A DNA stretch of 49,860 bases from Clostridia bacterium (GTDB taxonomy: Bacteria; Bacillota; Clostridia; TANB77; CAG-508). The notes beneath the pieces were generated by a model, which did not search any database, was not told where the DNA came from, and worked only from the letters and a program-made list of their open reading frames with translations. The translations under genes were made by a program, and so were the position numbers. The stretch is taken from contig JAGBEP010000004.1 in assembly GCA_017936925.1 (NCBI GenBank), forward strand, positions 1 through 49,860, written 5' to 3'. Within the stretch, counting starts at the first letter, position 1, and every line of letters begins with the position of its first letter. Shown piece by piece: positions 14,328 through 24,535 of the stretch.

Positions 14328-14357
14328 ACCTTATTTGTGAAACAAATAAGGTTTTTT
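14328..14357 (+). terminator. Terminator after the ribbon-helix-helix gene
   Basis: ACCTTATTTG/CAAATAAGGT stem with loop TGAAA and a seven-T run. Confidence 0.9.
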
Positions 14358-14463
14358 TGCGTTAAAAAATAGATAGATTTAAAATATAACAAAAAGCGAC
14401 CAAATACTTGAAAAAAAAGATAGTAATTGTTATAAATATGATAGAAAATAAGGGAGAAATCGA

Positions 14464-15634
14464 ATGAAAAAATATTCTTTAGAAAAATTTAAAGAAAAAA
14501 GAAAAAATAAAAAAATGGCAAAACTAACAATTATAACATTAATAGCCATATGTATATTAGTATTAGTTGCTTTATATATGGCAAATAAAAATTTTAGATC
14601 TTTTATAGATACATATATTTTAAGAAAAGAAATTTCAGAAGAAAATGCCAGTTCAATAACAATAGATACAGAAAATTTATCACTAATATATGCATATGAT
14701 AATAATTTAGCTGTATATGCTGATGGAAATATTAATTTTTATAATTCAAGAGCTAAACAAGTTGCAAACATAGAAATTACTTTATCAAAGCCAATTGCAG
14801 ACTCTGAAAAAAAATATTTAGCTCTTGGAGATTACGATTCACAAAAAATATGTTTAGTAAAAGATAATTCATTGGTATGGCAAAAAGATATAGAAGGAAA
14901 AGTATCAAAAATTAGTGTAAACCAAGAAGGTTATATGGCAGTATCAGTAACAGGAACAACGTACGAATCAATAGTTATGTTATATAACCCAAAAGGAGAA
15001 TTACTTTTTAGCAATTATCTTTCAACATATGTAATTGGAATAGACATATCTTCAGATCACAAATATCTTGCAATAGCAGAAATAGATAATTCAAAAATCG
15101 CACCTACAACTAAAATAGAATTAGTATCAACAGATTCAGCTATCAGCAATGCAGAAGATGCAACAGTTAACTTATATCAAGCCGGAACAAATGAATATTT
15201 ATCAGGAATTAAATTTCAAAATAAAGGGAATTTATTATGTAATTTCGACAAATATGTACTAAAATTAAATGACACAGAAGCAAAAAAAATATACGAAATA
15301 TCAGATTTAACTGCGTATGTAGATACAAACATGTCATCAGATTTTGCTAGAGTAGACAAAGAAGAATCAAGTGTATTTAAATCAGATTATAGATTAAAAA
15401 TAAGTGATAGTGCAGGAAAAGAAAAAGTATATATAATTGAAGGAAATTTAATCGATATAAAAACAAAAGATAACAAAGTAGCATTAAATTTAGGAAATGA
15501 AGTATTATTCATAAACAACAAGCGGATGGCTCGAAAAAAAATATGTTAGCTCTCAAGAAATAAATGATGTTGTTTTATCAGATAAGATAGGAGCAATGAT
15601 ATATAAAACCAAAATAGATATAATAAATTTATAA
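14464..15634 (+). pseudogene. DUF5711-like membrane-anchored beta-propeller-type protein with a late frameshift
   Basis: The first frame gives a 361-residue protein ending at 15549. It has a basic N-terminus, one membrane segment (LTIITLIAICILVLVALYMA, about residues 20-40), then an outside domain made of repeated beta blades (YAYDNNLAVYADGNINFYN; YVIGIDISSDHKYLAIAEI). Near the end the frame becomes INNKRMARKKIC and stops, whereas the neighbouring frame continues as GWLEKKYVSSQEINDVVL up to a stop at 15634. A one-base insertion at about 15514-15522 (TTCATAAACAACAAGC) explains this. The intact product would have about 389 residues. It is the first gene of a run with cvpA and the LCP gene. Confidence 0.8.
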
Positions 15635-15651
15635 CTTTTTAAGGAGAAATT

Positions 15652-16305
15652 ATGGGAATTGTCATAGATATTATAATAATTTTGATTATGCTAATATGCA
15701 TAATTATAGGATATAAAAAAGGTCTAATAAAAGTTGCAATAAGCTTTATTGCAATAATTCTTTCAATATTAATAGCTGTAATTATATATAAACCAATAGC
15801 AAAACAAATAATAAATAATACACAAATAGATGAAAATCTAAAAAATACAATTTATGAAAAAATAAAAGATGTAGACTTCGAAAATATGACAGAAGAAGAC
15901 AAAAAAGAAAATCAGATATTAACATTTGCACAAAGCTATATTGACGAAGCTTTGGAAAAATCAAGAGAAAATGCAGCAATATATGTAGCAGAAAGCTTAA
16001 GCGAAACAATAATAGAACTTGGAACTTTTGTAGCATTACTAATAATATTAAGAATTGCACTAATAATTTTAAACCTATTATCAGATATTATAGGTTCCAT
16101 ACCAATTATAAAACAATTTAACAAATCTGGCGGAGTAATTTATGGATTATTAGAAGGTTTTTTTATAGTAAGTGTTTTATTAGCAGTTGCTTATATAATA
16201 AATCCAATATGCTTAGAAGGCAAAATAGAAAAAAGTATAAATAAGTCTGAACTTGGAAAAGCACTTTATGAAAACAATATAATTATCAATACTATTATAA
16301 AATAA
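15652..16305 (+). CDS. CvpA family membrane protein
   Basis: A 217-residue protein with four or five membrane segments. The start GIVIDIIIILIMLICIIIGY followed by KKGLIKVAISFIAII is the signature of CvpA-family (colicin V production-like) proteins. A central acidic loop (DVDFENMTEEDKKEN) lies between helices 2 and 3. A second core follows, with LGTFVALLIILRI and a conserved GGVIYGLLEGFF segment. AAGGAG precedes the ATG. It is likely co-transcribed with the DUF5711 gene 17 bases upstream and with the LCP gene. Its role in Firmicutes is unknown, possibly membrane homeostasis. Confidence 0.88.
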   Translation: MGIVIDIIIILIMLICIIIGYKKGLIKVAISFIAIILSILIAVIIYKPIAKQIINNTQIDENLKNTIYEKIKDVDFENMTEEDKKENQILTFAQSYIDEALEKSRENAAIYVAESLSETIIELGTFVALLIILRIALIILNLLSDIIGSIPIIKQFNKSGGVIYGLLEGFFIVSVLLAVAYIINPICLEGKIEKSINKSELGKALYENNIIINTIIK

Positions 16306-16364
16306 TTGAAAATAATAGAGGAATTTGCTATAATAAAAAAGATATTAGTAGTAGGAGAAAAAAA

Positions 16365-17954
16365 GTGAGTAGAAGAGAAAAAAGAGAACAAGAAGAAAGG
16401 GAAGAAAAGGAGCGTAAAAAGAAAGAAAAAGAAGCAAAAAAGAAGAAAAACACACCTAAAAAACGCTCATCAAATAAAAAGAAAACTACTGAAAAAAAAG
16501 TAGACAATAAAAGAAAAGATAAACAAGAAAAAGAAATTAAAGAAATAGAAGAAATAGAAATTCCAGCTCAAACAAAAGAAAAAAGAAAAGAAAATTCAAA
16601 AAGTAAGAGAAAAAAGAAAAAAAAGAAAAACAATATAGTATTAAAAATATTAAAAACAATATTAAAAGTATTTTTAATAATAATGTTAGTAATAATTTTA
16701 CTATTAGGATGTTTTTTAGGTTGGCTAGGATTTAAATATGATTGGAACCTTAACAACATGTTAAAAGGTGGAGCAAAACAAGTTGCTTTATTTGTAACTG
16801 GGCAAACAGAAGAAGATGTAGCTAATCTAGATCCATTATATTGCTTAGTATTAGGAGTAAGCACAGATGAAGGTTTACTGCTAACAGATACAATTATATT
16901 ATGTGCATACTATCCGAGAACTCAAGAGGCATCAATGTTATCAATACCAAGAGATACCTTCGTTGGAAGAAGTGAAGCCACAGCTGGTGGTTATGATAAA
17001 ATAAACGCATTATATCAAGCTGGAGGTGGGGGAGAAGCAGGAGCTCAAAAGGTATTAGATGCCGTAGAAAAACTAACAGGACTAGAAATAAATAACTATT
17101 TAGCAGTAAAAAATGACGGACTAATTCAAATAGTAGATGCAATAGGTGGAGTAGACTTCACAGTACCAATAGATATGAATTATGATGATCCAGGACAAAA
17201 ATTATATATTCATCTAAAACAAGGATATCAACATATTGATGGAGCAAAAGCAGAACAATTATTAAGATTTAGACACAATAATGATGGCTCAAGTTATCCT
17301 GCAAGTTATGGAGATAATGATATTGGCAGAATGAGAACACAAAGAGATTTTATTACAGAAACTATAAAGCAGACAATTCAATTTAAAAATGTAACAAAAA
17401 TCAATGATTTAATAAAAATAGCATTTGACAATATTGAAACAAATTTAGACTTAGACTATGTATTAAAATATTCACCAGCAGCAATAGAATTTGATGTAGC
17501 TGCATTACAGTCAGCAGATTTGCCAGGAACTCCAGCAATATTAGGACCACAAGGCTTATGGTTCTATAAACCATACAAAAATGATACATTGGAATTAATT
17601 CAAGATATGTTTACTTTTAAACAAGCTGAATCCGATGCAAGCCTTGGAGGAGCTACACTAAGTCCAGAATATATAAAAATACAATTATTAAATGCATCAG
17701 ACGATACAGAAACATTTGAAAATACAAAGTCAAGACTAAAAGAAAAAGGATATAACATAGCACAAACTGGAGAAACAACATATTCAAAAACAACCAAAGT
17801 TATTAATAGAACTGAGAAAAAAGAAGATGTAATAGATGAACTAATAAATACATTAGGGTACGGAAATTCATCTACAGGAAAAACTGAATCAAATTACGAT
17901 ATAACAGTAATTGTAGGAGAAGACATGAAACAACTAATGGTAGCTACACAATAA
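16365..17954 (+). CDS. LytR-CpsA-Psr (LCP) family glycopolymer ligase
   Basis: A 529-residue membrane-anchored enzyme that attaches teichoic acid or similar polymers from lipid carriers to peptidoglycan. A very Lys/Glu-rich cytoplasmic N-terminus (about residues 1-90) is followed by one membrane segment (VFLIIMLVIILLLGCFLGWL). The LCP domain (about 155-400) contains DTIILCAYYPRT, SIPRDTFVGRSE, RFRHNND and DIGRMRTQRDFI, including the Asp/Arg residues that bind the pyrophosphate. A LytR C-terminal domain (IKIQLLNASDDTE to TVIVGEDM) ends it. The start is a GTG 10 bases after AGGAG. A bidirectional terminator follows. Confidence 0.95.
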   Translation: MSRREKREQEEREEKERKKKEKEAKKKKNTPKKRSSNKKKTTEKKVDNKRKDKQEKEIKEIEEIEIPAQTKEKRKENSKSKRKKKKKKNNIVLKILKTILKVFLIIMLVIILLLGCFLGWLGFKYDWNLNNMLKGGAKQVALFVTGQTEEDVANLDPLYCLVLGVSTDEGLLLTDTIILCAYYPRTQEASMLSIPRDTFVGRSEATAGGYDKINALYQAGGGGEAGAQKVLDAVEKLTGLEINNYLAVKNDGLIQIVDAIGGVDFTVPIDMNYDDPGQKLYIHLKQGYQHIDGAKAEQLLRFRHNNDGSSYPASYGDNDIGRMRTQRDFITETIKQTIQFKNVTKINDLIKIAFDNIETNLDLDYVLKYSPAAIEFDVAALQSADLPGTPAILGPQGLWFYKPYKNDTLELIQDMFTFKQAESDASLGGATLSPEYIKIQLLNASDDTETFENTKSRLKEKGYNIAQTGETTYSKTTKVINRTEKKEDVIDELINTLGYGNSSTGKTESNYDITVIVGEDMKQLMVATQ

Positions 17955-17960
17955 AATAAA

Positions 17961-17995
17961 AAAGGGGGCAAATTTAATTGCCCTCTTTTTTTATA
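17961..17995. terminator. Bidirectional terminator between the LCP gene and dacF
   Basis: AAAAGGGGGCAA/TTGCCCTCTTTT stem followed by T-run; it serves both converging genes. Confidence 0.85.
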
Positions 17996-19301
17996 TATAT
18001 TTATTACGATTATATCTATATTTTTTCTTTAATTTAATTTTCCTTTTCACAAAAACAATAACAAGCAATAAAATGACAATACTAATTAGAATAAAAAACT
18101 TAATATTAAACTTCTTTTGTACTTTAACATCATTGCCAGCTACTAAATCAGTAGTATATTTTAAACCTTCAACTCTATAAGTAATAGTTCCAACAACCTC
18201 TCCTTTTGAGATAGGGGCTGATAAATTATCATTTAAAGTTACTTCAGGTTCAATTTCAGAGTTGCGGTTATCAATACTAGCCAAAACATTAACTTCATCA
18301 GAGATTAATAAGTCAAGTGAATTAGCATCTTTTTCTCCATTATCAATAGTAATTGTTTCAATCAAAGCATTTTTAGATTTTAACTTTCTAAAAGAATAAT
18401 TATCAAAAGCAAAATTAAATAAAGCTATAGTATCAAGATATCTATGACTAATTGTTCCTGCAGCTGTATATCCAACAGGAGCATTTAAAACAACTGTAAT
18501 ATAACTCATTCCATTTTTTTCAGCTGAAGAGACTAAGCAATTACCAGCTTGGCTAGTATATCCAGTTTTTATTCCAGTAGCATATTCATAATAGTAATTA
18601 TCTGCACGATTACGATTATCATAAATAATAAGACTATTAGTATTCGTAAAAGTTCTATCTTTTCTTGGATAAGCATTTGTAGAAGGAAGTGTATAAGAAG
18701 TAGTCTTTACTATTTCTCTAAAAGTTTCGTTTTGCATAGCATATTTAGCAATTAATGCCAAATCATATGCAGTAGAATAATGATCCTCACTATGAATACC
18801 ATTTGGATTAACAAAATGAGTATCCTGACAACCAATTTCCTTAGCCTTATCATTCATCATCCAGCAAAAAGCTTCTTCTGAACCAGCTACATGCTCAGCT
18901 AAAACAATAGCACTTTCATTAGCAGATGTAACCATTAATGCATAAAGTAGATCCTTAACAGTTAAAACCTCACCAACTTGAATACTAGCATTAGTGTATC
19001 CCTCTGGAATTGAGTTAATAGCATATTCACTAGCTGTTGCTGTTTCATCAAGATTGCAATTCTCTATCGTTAAAATAGCAGTCATAATTTTCGTAGTACT
19101 TGCTGGAAACATTCTTTTATATCCATTTTGTTCATAAATAACTTTACCAGTAGTTTCTTCCAAAATTAAAACAGCCCCAGAATCTATAGATGCCTCAAGT
19201 TCTTGAGTATTCTCTTCCAAAGAAGCTGCAAAAGTATACGAAACTAAATTAAAAATAATTATAAAAATAAAAAATGTAAAAATTTTTTTAGAGTGCTTCA
19301 T
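17991..19301 (-). CDS. dacF: D-alanyl-D-alanine carboxypeptidase, PBP5/DacF type
   Basis: A 436-residue exported penicillin-binding protein that removes the terminal D-Ala from peptidoglycan stem peptides. Signal peptide at residues 1-26 (FFIFIIIFNLVSYTFAA). Catalytic motifs are Ser68-T-T-Lys71 (PASTTKIM), Ser126-A-Asn128, and KTGYT in ATGIKTGYTSQAG. A beta-rich C-terminal domain follows (about 290-390), then a C-terminal membrane anchor (FFILISIVILLLVIVFV) and a basic tail. GAGGAG precedes the ATG. Transcribed alone, convergent with the LCP gene. A second, more diverged copy is encoded at 47928-49154. Confidence 0.96.
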   Translation of the reverse strand: MKHSKKIFTFFIFIIIFNLVSYTFAASLEENTQELEASIDSGAVLILEETTGKVIYEQNGYKRMFPASTTKIMTAILTIENCNLDETATASEYAINSIPEGYTNASIQVGEVLTVKDLLYALMVTSANESAIVLAEHVAGSEEAFCWMMNDKAKEIGCQDTHFVNPNGIHSEDHYSTAYDLALIAKYAMQNETFREIVKTTSYTLPSTNAYPRKDRTFTNTNSLIIYDNRNRADNYYYEYATGIKTGYTSQAGNCLVSSAEKNGMSYITVVLNAPVGYTAAGTISHRYLDTIALFNFAFDNYSFRKLKSKNALIETITIDNGEKDANSLDLLISDEVNVLASIDNRNSEIEPEVTLNDNLSAPISKGEVVGTITYRVEGLKYTTDLVAGNDVKVQKKFNIKFFILISIVILLLVIVFVKRKIKLKKKYRYNRNKYI

Positions 19302-19384
19302 AAGTTTCTCCTCGTATTAATTTATATCAATATACATCATTTCTCGACAAAAAACAACAAAATTATAAAGAAAGGAGATAAAAA

Positions 19385-19993
19385 ATGAGAAAAATAGAAA
19401 ACAAAAAATTTTTAATAACTGGAATTATAATTTTTATTATTATAATAGCAATAATAAAATTTACAGATAATTACTTAAATCAAACCAATACGTCACAAGC
19501 TGAATTAGCCAATTTAATTGAAACTAACGAAAAAACTGAAGTATCAGAAGAAAAAATAATAATATACATAACAGGTGAAGTTACTAATGAAGGAGTATAT
19601 GAGTTAAAAGAAGGAAGCAGAATAGCAAATGCGATAGAAGCAGCTGGAGGAACGAAAGAAACAGCAAATCTAAAAAATGTAAATTTAGCATATGAACTAG
19701 AAGATGGAGAAAAAATATATATACCAAACATAAATGAAGAAACAGAAGAAATCATACAAGACGAAAATACTGGGATTATCGACGAAGAGAGCAAAGAAAA
19801 AATAATAAATATAAATAAAGCTAACAGTGAAGAACTACAAGGGCTAAGCGGTATAGGAGAAAATACAGCTGAAAGCATAATTAAATATAGAGAAGCAAAT
19901 GGAATTTTCAATACAATTGAAGAGATAATGAATGTTCCAGGCATAGGAGAAAATAAATTTGAAAACATAAAAGAACAAATAAAAGTAAAATAA
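19385..19993 (+). CDS. comEA: ComEA-type competence DNA receptor (SLBB plus helix-hairpin-helix)
   Basis: A 202-residue membrane-anchored protein that in competent Firmicutes binds incoming double-stranded DNA. One N-terminal membrane segment (GIIIFIIIIAIIKF, residues 13-27), an SLBB-like domain (about 57-115; YITGEVTNEGVYELKEG and AIEAAGG), an acidic linker, then two helix-hairpin-helix motifs (about 140-202; ANSEELQGLSGIGENTAESI and VPGIGENKFENIKEQIKV). AAGGAG precedes the ATG. No comEC is next to it. It stands alone between dacF and ftsH. Confidence 0.94.
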   Translation: MRKIENKKFLITGIIIFIIIIAIIKFTDNYLNQTNTSQAELANLIETNEKTEVSEEKIIIYITGEVTNEGVYELKEGSRIANAIEAAGGTKETANLKNVNLAYELEDGEKIYIPNINEETEEIIQDENTGIIDEESKEKIININKANSEELQGLSGIGENTAESIIKYREANGIFNTIEEIMNVPGIGENKFENIKEQIKVK

Positions 19994-20095
19994 AAACATA
20001 AACCGAAAACAGAATAAAAAGTAGAGATTATAAATATGAAATAATATTATGGAATATTAAGATAGAATTTTTAGCAAACTACATAAACCAGTTTC

Positions 20096-20124
20096 TTGAA
20101 AGTTATGTAAACATATAGTATAAT
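20096..20124 (+). promoter_or_regulatory. Promoter of the ftsH-like gene
   Basis: TTGAAA at 20096-20101, 17 bases, TATAAT at 20119-20124. Confidence 0.75.
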
Positions 20125-20144
20125 ATTAAAGATGCTCATATCAT

Positions 20145-20170
20145 TTTAAAAAATGTATACATTTTTTAAA
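20145..20170. promoter_or_regulatory. Perfect 26-bp palindrome between promoter and ftsH start
   Basis: TTTAAAAAATGTA at 20145-20157 is mirrored exactly by TACATTTTTTAAA at 20158-20170. It begins about 20 bases after the -10 box, a good position for a roadblock operator. Confidence 0.6.
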
Positions 20171-20201
20171 GAAGTAATCAAAAAGAAAGGAGCTTAGAAT
20201 C

Positions 20202-21986
20202 ATGAGCGAAGCAAAAAAGAGAGGACGGATTCGAAGAATTGGCATTTTAATACTAATAGTAGCTATCATTAGTATAATTGCCATCAAAACACATTCACAA
20301 AATGAGGTTATCCATCTTAGGTATGATGAGGCAATCGAATATATCAAAGATGGAAAAATATCAAGAGTGGAGGTGCCTGAAGGAGGTAATACAGCAACTA
20401 TCACAATGACAGATGGTTCAAAAGGCAAAGTGTTAATAAGTGAAACATTTGCAGAATTTTTACAAAAAGAGATTGATAACGATAGCAAAATAGAAGTTGA
20501 AATAGTAGCAGAAGAGACTTCTTTATTTGATACGATTTCTCTGATTATTTCACTAATATTTTCGCTATTTCCATTTTTATTACTAATCTACTTTGCCAAG
20601 AGAATGAACAAATCATTTTCGAATGTTGAAGGTTCATTTGGCAAAACCATCGAAGAAATGATGGGAGGAAATTACAAGGTAAAACCTGTAGAGTCAAATG
20701 TTCGATTTACAGATGTAGCTGGAATAGATGAAGAAATGGAACAATTAAAAGAAATTGTTGATTTTCTAAGAAATCCAGAAAAATACAGATTAATGGGAGC
20801 GAGGATTCCGAAAGGTGTTCTTATGAATGGAGAGCCTGGAACAGGAAAAACCTTGATGGCAAAAGCCATAGCAGGAGAAGCAGATGTGCCATTTTTCCAA
20901 GAAAATGGATCAAATTTCGACGAGAAATTTGTAGGTGTAGGAGCTGATAGAGTAAGACAACTCTTTAAAACAGCACGGGAAAATGCACCATGTATTATCT
21001 TCATCGATGAATTTGATTCCATAGCACAAAGCAGATATTCAGGTCATTCATATAGTGAACAAACACTTAATGAACTGCTGGCAGAGATGGATGGATTTGA
21101 GAGCGGAGACAATGTAGTTGTAATAGCAGCAACAAACCACATTGAAGTGTTAGACTCTGCCATTACAAGACGTGGCAGATTTGACAGACACATTTATGTG
21201 CCAATGCCAGACGTTACAGCAAGAAAAGAAATTCTCGAAGTACACGCCAGAAATAAAAAATTTGCTGAAGACGTGATTATGGCAGATATTGCTAGAAAAA
21301 CAGTAGGTTTTTCAGGCGCAGATTTAGAGAGTGTTTTAAATGAAGCAACAATCCATGCAGTACGACAAGGAAAAAAATATGTTTCATTATCTGACATAGA
21401 TGAAGCAATTGCAATAGTACTTGTCGGGCTGGAAAAGAAAAGTAAAGTGGTTAATCCAAGAGATAAAGAACTCACAGCAGTTCATGAAGCAGGACATGCT
21501 ATTGTATCTGCAGTTGTTAGACCGGAAACGAAAAATTTTGGCATATCTATTGTACCAAGAGGAGGCGCTGGAGGCTACAATTTCTTTGATGTTTCTGATA
21601 CAACATATCGAAGAAAAAAAGATATGTTAAAAGAAATTCAAGTGTGCTACGGAGGGAGAATAGCTGAAGAAATCATCCTGCAAGATATTTCCAGCGGAGC
21701 AATAGGAGATTTAGAATCTGCAAGCAAAATGGCACTCCAAATGGTAACTAGATTTGCAATGGATGGTACACTAATGGTTAAAGTTGGTGGAGAAGTAGAA
21801 TACAATAAAGTACTTTCTGCCAATGCTAGCATTCAAGCCGAAGAAATATGCAAAACCGCATATGAAGCAGCAAAAGCAATTGTTGACGCACATAAAGCTC
21901 AAATATTGAAGCTAGCAACACTTCTATCTGAGAAAGAGTATCTCACTCAAGAAGAAGTTGCTCAGTTCATGAAAGAAAACTTATAA
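20202..21986 (+). CDS. ftsH: FtsH-like membrane-bound ATP-dependent zinc metalloprotease
   Basis: A 594-residue membrane protease that unfolds and degrades membrane and short-lived proteins. It has two membrane segments (about residues 12-28 and 112-132) flanking an outside domain. The AAA domain has Walker A GEPGTGKT at 210-217, Walker B CIIFIDEFDSIA, and the second region of homology with RRGRFDR. The zinc motif is His428-E-A-G-His432 and the third ligand is Asp503 (GDLESA). The segment after it, FAMDGTLMVKVGG, differs from the usual (Y/F)GMSxxxG. The protein is somewhat short and lacks a long C-terminal tail. Codon use is less AT-rich than that of neighbours. It may be a second, specialised FtsH copy. 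Confidence 0.93.
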   Translation: MSEAKKRGRIRRIGILILIVAIISIIAIKTHSQNEVIHLRYDEAIEYIKDGKISRVEVPEGGNTATITMTDGSKGKVLISETFAEFLQKEIDNDSKIEVEIVAEETSLFDTISLIISLIFSLFPFLLLIYFAKRMNKSFSNVEGSFGKTIEEMMGGNYKVKPVESNVRFTDVAGIDEEMEQLKEIVDFLRNPEKYRLMGARIPKGVLMNGEPGTGKTLMAKAIAGEADVPFFQENGSNFDEKFVGVGADRVRQLFKTARENAPCIIFIDEFDSIAQSRYSGHSYSEQTLNELLAEMDGFESGDNVVVIAATNHIEVLDSAITRRGRFDRHIYVPMPDVTARKEILEVHARNKKFAEDVIMADIARKTVGFSGADLESVLNEATIHAVRQGKKYVSLSDIDEAIAIVLVGLEKKSKVVNPRDKELTAVHEAGHAIVSAVVRPETKNFGISIVPRGGAGGYNFFDVSDTTYRRKKDMLKEIQVCYGGRIAEEIILQDISSGAIGDLESASKMALQMVTRFAMDGTLMVKVGGEVEYNKVLSANASIQAEEICKTAYEAAKAIVDAHKAQILKLATLLSEKEYLTQEEVAQFMKENL

Positions 21987-22010
21987 ACACAAATCACGAA
22001 TTGATTACGA

Positions 22011-22053
22011 AAACAGGAGATTCACTAACATTTTAGTGGATCTCCTGTTTTTT
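22011..22053 (+). terminator. Terminator of ftsH
   Basis: AAACAGGAGAT/ATCTCCTGTTT stem with inner CACTA/TAGTG pairing and a T-run. Confidence 0.85.
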
Positions 22054-22387
22054 ACTATCTTATACAGTTATTATAGAAATATTAAAAAATTATGAGTTAC
22101 AATTCAGAGATATAGCAAAAACTTAGAAACAAATATTGACATTATTCTGAAAAAAGAATTATTATTTTAAGAATAGATAATGAAATATATCAGTACCTAA
22201 TTCTATTACTAAAGTTAAAAGGTTGTATAGTTAAAGAAATAGGAAAAAAGAAAATTATATAGAAGATACAAAATGAAAAATAAGAGATAGCAATAATATA
22301 AAAGACTTACTTAACACATCATAAAAATATTACGATCGACTTATATTCGTAGATTTAAAGAGAAGTTTAAAATAAAAAGGAGAAAAT
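22054..22387. other. AT-rich gap without a visible gene
   Basis: I see only a possible promoter (TTGACA at about 22137, then TTATTA) and a ribosome binding site AAAAAGGAGAAA before 22388. No RNA gene or ORF above noise. Confidence 0.45.
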
Positions 22388-22939
22388 ATGGAAATATCAA
22401 TAACATATATTATTTCACAAATATTTACTATTATCATGTATGCTTTATTAGCAATAAGCTACTATGCAAAAGAAAGAAAAAAGGTACTTATACTAAGCTT
22501 TGTATCATTGATTGCTAATGGAATTGCATATATACTTTTAAATGCATATTCAGGATTAGCAATGTGTGCTCTTGCTTTAGTAAGAAACATTATTTTTATA
22601 GTAGACGAAAATAAGAATGGAAAAAGAGAAAAAATTACTAAAAAAGATATTGCCATACTTATAATATTATACGCGATTGCTATTATATCAGCAATATTTA
22701 CATATGAAGGATTTTTAAGTTTATTTTCAATATTCGCAACTATGTTATATACATATTCTGTTTGGCAAAAGAAAACAAGAGTATACAAATTTTTAGGAAT
22801 ACCAATTGGAATTTTATGGATGTTATACAATTTTTATATAAAATCAATCTTTGGTGTTATATTAGAAGCTATATTATTTATATGTTCAGTCACCGGATAT
22901 ATATTAGAAGTTAGAAAAAGCAAAAAAGAAAAAAATTAA
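22388..22939 (+). CDS. YgjV-like inner membrane protein
   Basis: A 183-residue integral membrane protein with about six hydrophobic segments. ISQIFTIIMYALLAISYYAK at the start, GLAMCALALVRNIIFIV in the middle, and a WMLYNFYIKSIFGVILEAI stretch near the end match the YgjV family (small SWEET/PQ-loop-like transporters). The substrate is unknown. AAAAGGAG precedes the ATG. It is transcribed alone, between ftsH and purA. Confidence 0.75.
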   Translation: MEISITYIISQIFTIIMYALLAISYYAKERKKVLILSFVSLIANGIAYILLNAYSGLAMCALALVRNIIFIVDENKNGKREKITKKDIAILIILYAIAIISAIFTYEGFLSLFSIFATMLYTYSVWQKKTRVYKFLGIPIGILWMLYNFYIKSIFGVILEAILFICSVTGYILEVRKSKKEKN

Positions 22940-23036
22940 AAATTTTGCTTTAAAAATTTCATATAAAATGATATAATCAAAAAGTATTAAAAAGATAAAC
23001 ATACATATTGCAATTCTGAAAAGCGAGGAAAAGCAA

Positions 23037-23165
23037 GTGATTGAAAAAAACAAAAAATTTAAATACCAATCATACTCTATAAAAAAGATAAACATTAGAT
23101 TATTCAATCAGTGTGATAATTCGACATACAAAAAAATAAACAAAATAATAAATAAGAGAACTATA

Positions 23166-23168
<3 letters not shown>
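23037..23168 (+). CDS. Candidate 43-residue basic small protein upstream of purA
   Basis: A GTG at 23037 stands eight bases after GAGG and opens a frame of 43 codons rich in Lys, Ile and Asn (KKFKYQSYSIKKINIRLF). Its stop overlaps the first bases of an intrinsic terminator, which supports transcription as a separate unit. A TATAAT box lies at about 22972-22977. It could be a translated leader or simply AT-rich chance. Confidence 0.35.
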
Positions 23169-24524
<1,356 letters not shown>

Positions 24525-24535
24525 GAGTTGAAAAA

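Noticed and set aside
19385..19993. comEA as part of the T4SS cluster
   Set aside because: It is 6 kb away, with ftsH, ygjV-like, purA, purB and tRNA-fMet between, and no other com gene nearby; a functional link is only speculation.
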